Of a stretch of DNA of 46,506 nt, positions 9,917-18,804 are shown in pieces. The first letter of the stretch is position 1; each line of letters starts with the position of its first letter. The DNA comes from JAZKFT01 sp043760535 (GTDB lineage Bacteria; Bacteroidota; Bacteroidia; Chitinophagales; Chitinophagaceae). The notes beneath the pieces are model-generated. The model did no database searches, was not told the DNA's origin, and saw only the letters and a program-made list of their open reading frames with translations. The DNA lies in the NCBI GenBank assembly GCA_043760535.1, contig JAYUOV010000081.1, positions 1 to 46,506 of the forward strand, in the 5' to 3' direction. Both the position numbers and the translations under genes were made by a program.

Positions 9917-11323
9917 ATGAATAAATATACAATTAGTAGATCATTAAGAAAAAGGCTAAAAAAGGAGATGCCTTTATTGCTGATTTGTCTTATTACAATT
10001 TTTAATAAAATAGAGGCTCAGATTCCTATTCCCACAGCTGCACAATTGGCCTGGCAACAGGCCGAGTTGGGCGTTGTTTTTCATTACGACCTCCATGTGT
10101 TTGATGACAAGAAATACAAACAGGCAGTTAACCGGATCTCACCCATTGCTGATTATAATATTTTTAATCCTCAACAGCTGGATACCGACCAATGGATTCA
10201 ATCTGCAAAAGCTGCAGGGGCAACATTTGCCATTCTTACAGTAACGCATGAAACGGGCTTTGCTTTATACCAAAGCGATGTGAATCCCTATTCTTTAAAA
10301 GCAGTTAAATGGAAAAATGGGAAGGGTGATATTCTCAAGGATTTTGTAAATTCCTGCGAAAAATATGGCGTTAAACCAGCTATTTATATAGGCATAAGAT
10401 GGAACTCCTTTATGGGGGTTCATGATTTTTTGATTCAGGGTGATACAGAGTTTTCAAAAAACAGACAGGCATATTATAACCGCTATTGCGAAAAGATGAC
10501 AACAGAATTAGTAACCCGCTATGGAAAATTCTTTTTCATTTGGTTTGATGGTGGTGCACATGGCCCTGAACAGGGTGGCCCTGACATTTTACCCATTGTT
10601 GCAAAATACCAGCCGGATGCTATCTTCTATCATAATTTGCAAAGGGCAGATGTGCGTTGGGGTGGCACTGAATCAGGAACGGTTCCTTATCCCTGCTGGG
10701 CCACATTCAATTATCCTTCCTGGTTTCAATATAGCGGTGCAAAAGAAGGCTTCAATCCTATAAAATATGGTAGTGAGAACGGTCAGTATTATATGCCAGC
10801 CATGGCCGATGCTCCTCTACGTGGATATAAAGGACGACACGAATGGTTTTGGGAACCGGGTGATGAAGCGAGTATTTTTCCTGTTCAAAAATTAGTAGAT
10901 ATGTATTATGGATCTGTTGGGCATAATGCAACGTTGATACTGGGTCTTACACCAAATGCAGATGGGTTAATACCGACACATGATGCTGATACACTGAGAG
11001 CGTTTGGTGAATTTGTTAAAAGTCGATTCAATAAACCAGTAGTACAAGGCAAAGGCGATACCAAAAAAATAGAATTGAAAATTCCTGCAAATAAAAAGTT
11101 TAATCAAATTGTAATTGCAGAAGAAGTTGAAAAAGGACAAAGGGTAAGAGCATTTACTGTGCATGTTTATCGTAAAGCAAAATGGAAAACAATTCTTTCC
11201 GGCACTTCTATCGGTCACAAATTTATTGAGCTATTGCCGGAACCGATTTCTTGTGAAAAAGTAAGGTTGGTTATTGAGAAATCAATCGGTCAACCGTTTA
11301 TTAAACAGTTTGTACTTTATTAA
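9917..11323 (+). CDS. divergent GH29 alpha-L-fucosidase, intact paralogue
   Basis: A 468-residue secreted hydrolase close to the 6520-7921 gene across its length. Signal sequence about 1-34 with a long basic n-region; an internal ATG at residue 18 is an alternative start. The catalytic barrel carries HETGFALY near residue 111 and IWFDGGAHGPEQGGPD with the likely nucleophile Asp211. The C-terminal part is a beta-sandwich. It lacks the double-His KHHDGF block of classic GH29, so it belongs to a divergent subgroup. The tandem pair with a GH117-like gene between them suggests that duplication gave two fucosidases of different linkage or sulfation tolerance. The gene starts 16 nt after the GH117-like gene. 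Confidence 0.87.
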   Translation: MNKYTISRSLRKRLKKEMPLLLICLITIFNKIEAQIPIPTAAQLAWQQAELGVVFHYDLHVFDDKKYKQAVNRISPIADYNIFNPQQLDTDQWIQSAKAAGATFAILTVTHETGFALYQSDVNPYSLKAVKWKNGKGDILKDFVNSCEKYGVKPAIYIGIRWNSFMGVHDFLIQGDTEFSKNRQAYYNRYCEKMTTELVTRYGKFFFIWFDGGAHGPEQGGPDILPIVAKYQPDAIFYHNLQRADVRWGGTESGTVPYPCWATFNYPSWFQYSGAKEGFNPIKYGSENGQYYMPAMADAPLRGYKGRHEWFWEPGDEASIFPVQKLVDMYYGSVGHNATLILGLTPNADGLIPTHDADTLRAFGEFVKSRFNKPVVQGKGDTKKIELKIPANKKFNQIVIAEEVEKGQRVRAFTVHVYRKAKWKTILSGTSIGHKFIELLPEPISCEKVRLVIEKSIGQPFIKQFVLY

Positions 11324-11421
11324 GTGACAAAGCTTTCCTGGTGTGTTTGATAGTCTTTATTTAGAATGAAAGGTTTTGGTTTTCACTGATGATACTTCTA
11401 AAACATGAAAATAGAAAAAAT

Positions 11422-13011
11422 ATGAGGATAAGAAATGCGGCTTTTACAAATAATGTTATTCCTGGATCAGTCAGTACTAAAAACGTATGTCTTTTATTCA
11501 TTTGTATTACCTGTTTAAATACTATAAATGCTTTCGCTCAGAACAGTAACAACAGGCCTAATATCATATTCATTCTTGCTGATGATTTGGGTTACGGGGA
11601 TGTCGCTGCACTCAATTCAAAAGGGAAAATTAAAACACCGAATTTGGATAAGTTGTTACAATCGGGTATGGTTTTCACCGATGCCCATGGAAGTTCAGCA
11701 GTATGCACCCCTTCCAGGTATGGCATCTTAACAGGAAGGTACAATTGGCGGTCTTCATTAAAAAATGGCGTACTAGGAATTTACGATCAGCCTATTATTT
11801 TTCCTGAAAGAACTACAATACCGAGTATGCTTGCTAAACAAGGATACAATACTGCTTGTATTGGAAAATGGCATTTGGGATTTAATTGGGTTACAACAGA
11901 TGGAAAAAAACCAATGGATGACTTTAAAGCCAGTAATATAGATTTTAAAGCAACCATTACAGGTGGCCCCAGAAGTGTTGGCTTTAATTATTTTTTTGGC
12001 GTGGATGCACCGAATTACCCACCCTATGCGTTTATTGAAAATGAGCAATTAACAGCACAACCGGATACCTTTTATACAGTAAATCCAGAATTGGATTGTA
12101 GGGGAGGAAGCGGAGTAAAAAATTGGTCACTTGAAAATGTATTTCCTATTTTTCATCAAAAAGCAATTGATTACATTAATAAAATGGGTAAAAATAAGTC
12201 GCCATTTTTTTTATATCTGCCGATGACTGCCCCCCATACACCCATTGTGCCTGACAAGGATTTTTTAGGGAAATCAGGGTTAAATAAATATGCTGATTTT
12301 TTAATGCAAGTGGATGCTTATGTAGGAGAAATCATAAAGGTTCTTCAAAAAAATAATTTACTCAATAATACTTTAATTGTATTTACAAGTGATAATGGTG
12401 CTTCTCCTCAGGCTAATTTTAAAGAATTAGAAGAGAAAAATCATAATCCAAACTATATTTTTAGGGGAATGAAATCTGATATATATGAAGGAGGCCATCA
12501 TATACCTTGTTTGGTTCAATGGCCGAAGGTTATTAAAGGAAAACAAACATGCAATCAGACTATTAGCCTCAATGATTTTATGGCAACATTTGCAAAAATA
12601 ACTGGGTATCAACTGGCAGATGATGAAGGAGTGGACAGCTATGACCTACTCCCCTTACTTAAAAAACCTTCATCCAAAACCATTATTAGGGAAGCAATTG
12701 TGTACCATTCAATAAATGGCAGTTTTGCAATAAGGAAAGGTAAATGGAAATTGGAAATGACTGCAGGATCAGGCGGATGGTCATTTCCCAAACCTGGGAA
12801 GCAAGAGGATAGCTTACCTGTTATACAATTATACAATATGGAAAATGATATTACCGAAACGAAGAATGTAGAAGCTGAAAATCCACTAATTGTTAAAGAA
12901 ATGGCAGCCTTGCTTAAGCGATACGTCGAAAACGGAAGAAGTACAAAGGGGAAGTCACAAAAAAATGACGGTCCTTTTTTAAAAAACAGAATGAAATGGA
13001 TGGAAAATTGA
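11422..13011 (+). CDS. secreted S1-family sulfatase (CTPSR)
   Basis: Removes sulfate esters from sugars. After a signal peptide ending in NAFAQ comes RPNIIFILADDLGYGD, with the metal-binding Asp pair, then CTPSR. The Cys codon at 11704 (residue 95 of this start) should be oxidised to formylglycine by an anaerobic-type or FGE-type maturase, not present in this window. LTGRYNWRS and IGKWHLGF are further S1 blocks. An in-frame ATG at 11389 gives 11 more residues but spoils the leader, so I chose 11422. The C-terminal subdomain ends in a QLYNMENDITETKNV-type block. Length (529 residues) is typical. Confidence 0.93.
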   Translation: MRIRNAAFTNNVIPGSVSTKNVCLLFICITCLNTINAFAQNSNNRPNIIFILADDLGYGDVAALNSKGKIKTPNLDKLLQSGMVFTDAHGSSAVCTPSRYGILTGRYNWRSSLKNGVLGIYDQPIIFPERTTIPSMLAKQGYNTACIGKWHLGFNWVTTDGKKPMDDFKASNIDFKATITGGPRSVGFNYFFGVDAPNYPPYAFIENEQLTAQPDTFYTVNPELDCRGGSGVKNWSLENVFPIFHQKAIDYINKMGKNKSPFFLYLPMTAPHTPIVPDKDFLGKSGLNKYADFLMQVDAYVGEIIKVLQKNNLLNNTLIVFTSDNGASPQANFKELEEKNHNPNYIFRGMKSDIYEGGHHIPCLVQWPKVIKGKQTCNQTISLNDFMATFAKITGYQLADDEGVDSYDLLPLLKKPSSKTIIREAIVYHSINGSFAIRKGKWKLEMTAGSGGWSFPKPGKQEDSLPVIQLYNMENDITETKNVEAENPLIVKEMAALLKRYVENGRSTKGKSQKNDGPFLKNRMKWMEN

Positions 13012-13108
13012 TTGTAAAATAAATAAGTTTTTGCATTTTCTGAAGACCGGCAGATTACTCACTAATATATTGTGCCTTTTCTTCTTTTGTGAATTAAATT
13101 CATACAAC

Positions 13109-14176
13109 ATGAGTAATCGTCGTGATTTTATAAAAAATGTTTCTGCAGGTGCATTCATTTCGGTTATTCCCAAATGGGGGATGGCAAACAAAGCGTATGA
13201 CCATGCTGATAAAACTTTTGCCGATCATTGGTCATTTGTAGGTGTTGCAGTACAGGAACCCGGCTATCATATTTGGTGTACTTCACCTATAGAAGATAAA
13301 AACGGAAAAATTCATTTGTTTGTTTCCCGCTGGCCCAAAAAATATGGTGTAGATCCAGGCTGGCGCTCACATTCCGAAATTGCACATTATGTAGGGGATG
13401 GGCCGGAAGGACCTTTCCGATTTTCAAATATTGCATTAGCAGGTACAGGGAATGAAACCTGGGATAAATATGGAATGCATAACCCATCGATTCATAAAGT
13501 AGGAGACCAATATGTGATATTATACATAGCCAATAACGATTTTCATCAGCCACCACACCCTTCCAATCAACATATAGGAATGGCAGTATCTAAAAACCTT
13601 GATGGGCCTTGGATAAAAGTGAATGGAGATGGAAAAATACTCAGTCCTTCACAAAATCCTGCTTACTGGAGTTATCAGGCAAAAAATGGCGTAAATAATC
13701 CTACTCTTTTACCTTACAAAGGGGGCTTCTTTTTATATTTTAAATCGCAGGATGCTAAAATGGGACTAGCTATTGCTGAAAATATTACGGGGCCTTATGT
13801 GCAACTTCCTTTTCCTGTTACCGCTAATAATCGTCGCATTGAAGATGGATATGCTTTTGTTTATAATGATCAGATCTGTCTGTTAACAACAGATAATGAT
13901 GGGATAGTAAAAAAAGGCGGGGGCCTGCTTTGGAAATCGGATGACGGGATACATTTTAATACTTATGAAGCCGGCTTTCATTTGATTAATGAATATGTGC
14001 CAGACAATTCTTTATTAAAACCAAAATGGTATTATGGCACAATAGATAGAATGAAATTTGAACGACCACAGCTTTTACTAAAAAACGGCGAACCAGAGTG
14101 GTTATATGTTGCATCTGGATGCAATATTTATGGAGGTGAATCAACGGTTAGCTATATAATGAAATATAAAGATTGA
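13109..14176 (+). CDS. Tat-exported beta-propeller glycosidase-like protein
   Basis: Start chosen at ATG 13109 because it gives a leader with a twin-arginine motif (NRRDFIKN) and a hydrophobic stretch ending near WGMANK; a TTG 78 nt upstream is less likely. The mature part has repeated propeller strands: DKNGKIHLFVSRWPKKYG, MHNPSIHKVGDQYVILYIAN, GVNNPTLLPYKGGFFLYFKS and EDGYAFVYNDQICLLTTDN. This is the GH43/GH117-like fold common in uncharacterised glycoside hydrolase family proteins of PULs. The exact family is not recognised. It is the only Tat-type leader in the locus; the others are Sec leaders. Confidence 0.72.
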   Translation: MSNRRDFIKNVSAGAFISVIPKWGMANKAYDHADKTFADHWSFVGVAVQEPGYHIWCTSPIEDKNGKIHLFVSRWPKKYGVDPGWRSHSEIAHYVGDGPEGPFRFSNIALAGTGNETWDKYGMHNPSIHKVGDQYVILYIANNDFHQPPHPSNQHIGMAVSKNLDGPWIKVNGDGKILSPSQNPAYWSYQAKNGVNNPTLLPYKGGFFLYFKSQDAKMGLAIAENITGPYVQLPFPVTANNRRIEDGYAFVYNDQICLLTTDNDGIVKKGGGLLWKSDDGIHFNTYEAGFHLINEYVPDNSLLKPKWYYGTIDRMKFERPQLLLKNGEPEWLYVASGCNIYGGESTVSYIMKYKD

Positions 14177-14295
14177 CATACAACTAAAATTTCGAATCCT
14201 TTGCCCAATTTAGTTGATCATTTAAAAGATAAATAGTGCTATAATAAGTACTTAAGAAACAGAATAAATTGGTTGCAAATAAAAGTTTAAAAATA

Positions 14296-15015
14296 ATGGC
14301 TGGAATTCCATGTCGAACATTGATTGTTTTTGTATGTCTATTGCATTCTATCAACAGTAAAGCGCAGGTAACTAAAGCAAGGATTGCCTGCATTGGGAAC
14401 AGTATTACTTTCGGTGCAAGACTTACACATCCCGAAACAACATCATACCCTGCTGTTTTATTGGCACTGCTCACCGAAAAAGGGTATCTTAATTATGAAA
14501 TCAAAAATTTCGGAATTGGTGGTGCTACGATGCTGAGATTTGGAAGCCCAAATCTCTGGCGTATGCTTGATTCTTTAAAAAAATTCCCCCCGGATATAGT
14601 AGTTATTAAAGCAGGAACTAATGAAACAGTTGGTACACCTCGACTTAACTGGGAGCATATAAGTGAATTTGAAAAAGATTATACAGATTATATAGCAGCG
14701 ATTAGAAAAATAAATCCTCAGTGCCGGATTATTATCTGTAGTCCTTTGGATATGGTTCTTGAAACGAAGGATTTAACGAAAGAGCGGAAAGAAGATCTTT
14801 CAGGCAGAAGACCGAGAATATGGGAATTGCGGCAAAGAATAAAAAAGATTGCTGCAACAGAACAGGTGTTCTTTCTCGATTTAACTAAGCCGTTTAAGGG
14901 GAAACCAGATTTAATGACCACAACCGATGGCGTTCACCCTAATAAGGATGGATACCATTACCTGGCAAGATTGGTTTTTGATTTTATGCGCAAAAGGAAA
15001 ATAATAGTTCAATAA
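14296..15015 (+). CDS. secreted SGNH/GDSL-type carbohydrate esterase
   Basis: Leader ending in SKAQ, then RIACIGNSITFGA, the block I motif with nucleophile Ser; an oxyanion Gly in FGIGGATM; Asn in IVVIKAGTNET; and DGVHPNKDGY, with the catalytic Asp and His. These are the four SGNH blocks. 239 residues from ATG 14296, a normal single-domain size; a TTG at 14269 is rejected because it worsens the leader. It probably removes acetyl or other acyl groups from the glycan, together with 16718-18658 and the broken esterase at 8039-8865. Confidence 0.87.
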   Translation: MAGIPCRTLIVFVCLLHSINSKAQVTKARIACIGNSITFGARLTHPETTSYPAVLLALLTEKGYLNYEIKNFGIGGATMLRFGSPNLWRMLDSLKKFPPDIVVIKAGTNETVGTPRLNWEHISEFEKDYTDYIAAIRKINPQCRIIICSPLDMVLETKDLTKERKEDLSGRRPRIWELRQRIKKIAATEQVFFLDLTKPFKGKPDLMTTTDGVHPNKDGYHYLARLVFDFMRKRKIIVQ

Positions 15016-15060
15016 ACAGGTGATTATTTGCTATTTGAACAAACGATTAAGTAAGTACAC

Positions 15061-16620
15061 ATGAAGACAATTATTTTAAGGAAAAAATATCTTAGCATTT
15101 TTGTTGCGCTGCTTACGGGTACATTATTGGCTAGTGCACAACAAAATGTTGTAAGAGCAAACAGACCCAATATCATTCTCTTTTTGGTGGATGATATGGG
15201 CTGGCAGGATTGCGCTGTGCCCTTCTGGATAAAACGCACTGATTTTAATAAACGATACCATACACCTAATATGGAACGACTGGCAAGTGAAGGAATGAAA
15301 TTTACGAATGCCTATGCAACACCTGTATGCACACCTACACGGATTAGTTTACTTACTGGTATGAATGCTTCGCATCATGGAGTGACCAACTGGACTTCAC
15401 CAAAAAAAAATAATAACACAGATAATGCCGATGATCAAATGGTAGCGGCATCATGGAATATTAATGGACTAAGTCCTGTGCCGGGTATTTCCAATACAGT
15501 GATTGCTACACCATTTCCACAATTGCTAAAAAATGTCGGTTATTTTACCATTCATACAGGTAAAGCACATTGGGCGCCTATGGGCACACCAGGTGCCAAT
15601 CCTTACAATATGGGATTTATGGTAAATATTTCAGGGCATGCTGCAGGTCATCCGCAGAGTTATCTTGGCAAAGATAATTTTGGAAATAATGCTGGGAAGT
15701 CCGGTGATCAGGCTGTTCCCGATTTGGAAGAATATTTTGGTACAGATACTTTTCTAACGGAAGCATTAACACTGGAAGCCATTAAAGCAATGGAAGCTCC
15801 TGTAAAAAATAGGCAGCCTTTTTTTCTTAATATGGCACATTATGCTATACACTTACCGTTTGATAAAGACCAACGATTTTTTTCAAAATACATAGATGCG
15901 GGGTTAACTGAAACAGAAGCAAAATATGCAAGTCTGATAGAAGGTATGGATAAAAGCTTGGGGGATATTATGGACTTTTTACAAAAGAAAAAAGTTGATA
16001 AGAATACCATTATCATTTTTATGAGCGATAATGGTGGTTTTAGCATGGCACCCCGCACTGGAGTGCCGTTTTCACATAATTACCCTTTGAAATCAGGAAA
16101 AGGATCGGTTTATGAAGGGGGGATACGTGAACCTATGCTAGTGAAATGGCCGGGTGTAGTAAAGCCCGGTTCTGTCGCTGATCAATATGTAATCGTTGAA
16201 GATTTTTTTCCAACCATTTTACAAATGGCAGGAGTTGGAAAATATTCTACTCAGCAAACAGTTAATGGTAAATCATTTGTTTCTGTTTTAAAAAATAATA
16301 ATTTTTCAGATACCACCAGATTACTGATATGGCATTATCCCAACAAATGGAACTCAAAGGGAGGGCCGGGAATTGATTACAAATCTGCAGTAAGACAAGG
16401 GAACTGGAAATTGATATACGATATGCGAACCGGAAAAAATGAATTGTATAATCTGCAGGATGATATCGGAGAAGCCAATGATCTGTCAGATAGGTTTATT
16501 GAAAAAACAAAACAAATGGCCAAATTGCTAACGGATGAATTAAAAAAGAATAATGCATTAATGCCATCATTCAGGGATACAGGTAAGCAGGTGCCGTGGC
16601 CTGATGAAGTGCAGAAATGA
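15061..16620 (+). CDS. secreted S1-family sulfatase (CTPTR)
   Basis: A 519-residue protein with a signal peptide ending in LASAQ. Formylglycine site at Cys90 in PVCTPTRISLLTG, preceded by RPNIILFLVDDMGWQD with the calcium-binding Asp pair. FMSDNGG near residue 325 supplies further metal ligands. The Thr at the fourth position of the CxPxR motif is allowed in the family. It is not a close copy of the sulfatase at 11422: spacing and inserts differ, so it likely attacks another position or residue. It starts 45 nt after the SGNH gene. Confidence 0.93.
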   Translation: MKTIILRKKYLSIFVALLTGTLLASAQQNVVRANRPNIILFLVDDMGWQDCAVPFWIKRTDFNKRYHTPNMERLASEGMKFTNAYATPVCTPTRISLLTGMNASHHGVTNWTSPKKNNNTDNADDQMVAASWNINGLSPVPGISNTVIATPFPQLLKNVGYFTIHTGKAHWAPMGTPGANPYNMGFMVNISGHAAGHPQSYLGKDNFGNNAGKSGDQAVPDLEEYFGTDTFLTEALTLEAIKAMEAPVKNRQPFFLNMAHYAIHLPFDKDQRFFSKYIDAGLTETEAKYASLIEGMDKSLGDIMDFLQKKKVDKNTIIIFMSDNGGFSMAPRTGVPFSHNYPLKSGKGSVYEGGIREPMLVKWPGVVKPGSVADQYVIVEDFFPTILQMAGVGKYSTQQTVNGKSFVSVLKNNNFSDTTRLLIWHYPNKWNSKGGPGIDYKSAVRQGNWKLIYDMRTGKNELYNLQDDIGEANDLSDRFIEKTKQMAKLLTDELKKNNALMPSFRDTGKQVPWPDEVQK

Positions 16621-16717
16621 TCATCGAAGCAGCTAGTGCAATAGTAAGTTTAACATGCCGCTTGTTTGCAACTAGTAAGTAGTTAGCTAGATATAAAATC
16701 TTATAAAAAGGGTTAAA

Positions 16718-18658
16718 ATGATAGTTAGGAAAATCTTCATTATTAGCTGCATTATTGTTTTAGTAATACCTGCAGCATTTTCACAAAAAAAAACAAAATC
16801 ATTATGGCATGGATTTGAAAAAGAGAATTTCTATTTCAACGATAGAGGCGCATATATTGTAAAACCACTAAAGGCAATGCCTGGTAACCCGTGGATTTGG
16901 CGTGCCTATTTCCCCGATTGGCATTATGAAATGGACAGCATACTTTTATCAAGAGGGTTTCATATAGCATTTATTGATTGTAATGATATGTATGGATCAC
17001 CCGCGGCAATGCAAGTCTGGGAAAGATTTTATCAGCATCTGGTTACTAATTATTCTTTTGCACAAAAAGCTGCTTTAGAAGGAGTCAGCAGGGGAGGCTT
17101 ATATGTTTATGGTTGGGCAAAACGAAATCCTGACAAAGTGAGTTGCATTTATGCAGAAGCTCCAGTGCTGGATATTAAAAGTTGGCCTGGTGGTAAAGGA
17201 AAAGGAAAGGGTAATACCGAAAATTGGAAGCAATGTCTGTCTGTTTTTTCATTAACTGAAGAGAGTGCAATGAATTTTACCAACAATCCAATCGACCATT
17301 TAGAATCTTTAGCAGCCTATAAAGTGCCATTAATACATGTGGTATGCAAAAGCGATAGTGTTGTTCCGGTAGAAGAAAATACTTCGATTTTAAGAAAAAG
17401 ATATTTGCAGTTGGGGGGTATTATTCGGGTAGATACCATGTGGGATAATATTACAGCGAATGGGCATCATTTTAATATCACTAATCCAGAAAAGTATGCA
17501 GACTTTATTAGTCAACATTCTGTCCCCGTTAAAAACATACGCTCTTCTTCAAGCTATATTGAGCATGCTGAAAATCTAAACAATACTTTTTATAAGATAA
17601 AAAATGAAAAGAAACTTAGGGTTGCTTTTCTGGGTGGTTCCATTACTTATAATCCCGGGTGGAGAGATAAAGTTTGTCAATATCTGATTGGGGCTTATCC
17701 AAAGACTAGTTTTGCTTTTATCCCTGCGGGTATCCCTTCTTTAGGTAGCTTACCACATTCATTTCGTTTACAAACAGATGTCTTGGATAAAGGTAACATT
17801 GATTTGCTATTTCTTGAAGCTGCTGTAAACGATCATGCAAATGGTACAGATTCAATGACACAACTTAAATCAATGGAAGGTATTATACGTCATGCACTTA
17901 CTACCAACCCTTCCATGAATATTGTAGTAATGGCATTTGCTGACGAAGAAAAAATACGAGATTTTGGGAAAAATGTTGAACCTCTCGAAGTGAAGGTACA
18001 CAGACAGTTGGCAGCGTTTTATCATTTGCCATTTATTAATCTTGCGAAAGAAGTATATGAACGAATTGGACATGGTGAGTTTACTTGGAATGGTGATTTT
18101 AAAAATCTTCATCCATCTCCTTACGGACAGAACCTCTATTTTCAATCAATCAAAACCATGCTTCAACTTGCTGAGGGGAAAAATAATAATGAAAAAATCA
18201 TCAGCGCCTTGCTTCCTGAGCCACTAAACAAGAATTGCTATTCTACTGGTATGTATGCAGCTATTCATCTCGCAACTAAACTTCATGGATTTTCTGTAGT
18301 AGATAAATGGAAGCCAACCGATCAAAAAGCAACCCGGGAAGGATTTGTTAACGTTCCTGTTTTAGAGGCCACTAAACCCGAAAGCTCTTTTGCTTTTTCA
18401 TTTACCGGTAATGCTGTTGGAATCGCCATAGTATCAGGACCCGATGCGGGTATCATTGAGTATCGGATAGACAAGGGTCAATCCAAAATGCTTAATCTCA
18501 TTACAAAATCAAGTAATTCGTTGCATCTGCCCCGTTATTTGATTTTATCTGATGGATTGGAGTCGGGGTCTCACGAATTGGAAGTTAAAATAAAATCAAT
18601 TAAAGACATCTCAGTGGGCAATGCTTGCAGAATTGTACATTTTCTGGTAAATAAATAA
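16718..18658 (+). CDS. two-domain esterase: alpha/beta hydrolase fused to SGNH hydrolase
   Basis: After a Sec leader (1-22), residues about 30-270 form an alpha/beta hydrolase with nucleophile-elbow GVSRGG (Ser124), an acid in the KSDSVVP loop and a candidate catalytic His in NGHHF (His250/251). Residues about 299-480 form an SGNH hydrolase with GGSIT (Ser308), the ND pair at 371-372, and a His in NLHPSPYGQ. A beta-rich C-terminal part (about 490-646) may bind carbohydrate. The two catalytic folds are unrelated, so one protein may remove two kinds of ester or act on neighbouring acyl groups. No lesion is seen; all catalytic motifs are present in both halves. Confidence 0.82.
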   Translation: MIVRKIFIISCIIVLVIPAAFSQKKTKSLWHGFEKENFYFNDRGAYIVKPLKAMPGNPWIWRAYFPDWHYEMDSILLSRGFHIAFIDCNDMYGSPAAMQVWERFYQHLVTNYSFAQKAALEGVSRGGLYVYGWAKRNPDKVSCIYAEAPVLDIKSWPGGKGKGKGNTENWKQCLSVFSLTEESAMNFTNNPIDHLESLAAYKVPLIHVVCKSDSVVPVEENTSILRKRYLQLGGIIRVDTMWDNITANGHHFNITNPEKYADFISQHSVPVKNIRSSSSYIEHAENLNNTFYKIKNEKKLRVAFLGGSITYNPGWRDKVCQYLIGAYPKTSFAFIPAGIPSLGSLPHSFRLQTDVLDKGNIDLLFLEAAVNDHANGTDSMTQLKSMEGIIRHALTTNPSMNIVVMAFADEEKIRDFGKNVEPLEVKVHRQLAAFYHLPFINLAKEVYERIGHGEFTWNGDFKNLHPSPYGQNLYFQSIKTMLQLAEGKNNNEKIISALLPEPLNKNCYSTGMYAAIHLATKLHGFSVVDKWKPTDQKATREGFVNVPVLEATKPESSFAFSFTGNAVGIAIVSGPDAGIIEYRIDKGQSKMLNLITKSSNSLHLPRYLILSDGLESGSHELEVKIKSIKDISVGNACRIVHFLVNK

Positions 18659-18681
18659 CCAAATAGATATTAGGGTAAAAC

Positions 18682-18702
18682 ATAACTCAGAAACTGAGTT
18701 AT
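18682..18702. terminator. 9-bp hairpin after the double-esterase gene
   Basis: ATAACTCAG, loop AAA, CTGAGTTAT: a perfect 9-bp stem 24 nt past the stop codon at 18658. There is no T-run behind it, so termination would be weak. It lies just upstream of the shared element at 18710, so it might instead be part of the control region. Confidence 0.45.
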
Positions 18703-18709
18703 ATTAACA

Positions 18710-18743
18710 TAGGATAATCCATTTTTTTGAATGAATTGTCTAT
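18710..18743 (+). promoter_or_regulatory. second copy of the 34-bp element, upstream of the fucose dehydrogenase gene
   Basis: TAGGATAATCCA plus seven T, nine variable bases, then GTCTAT: the same length and spacing as 459-492. A promoter core-like TAAATTG (18766-18772) starts after the same 22-nt gap as TAAGTTTG does in front of susC. The conserved geometry argues for a common activator site rather than chance. It would couple glycan uptake with the catabolic genes downstream. Confidence 0.55.
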
Positions 18744-18804
18744 TTATCTGGCTGTTATAATAACATAAATTGCATTAAATAATATATAAATTGATAATTA
18801 AATT

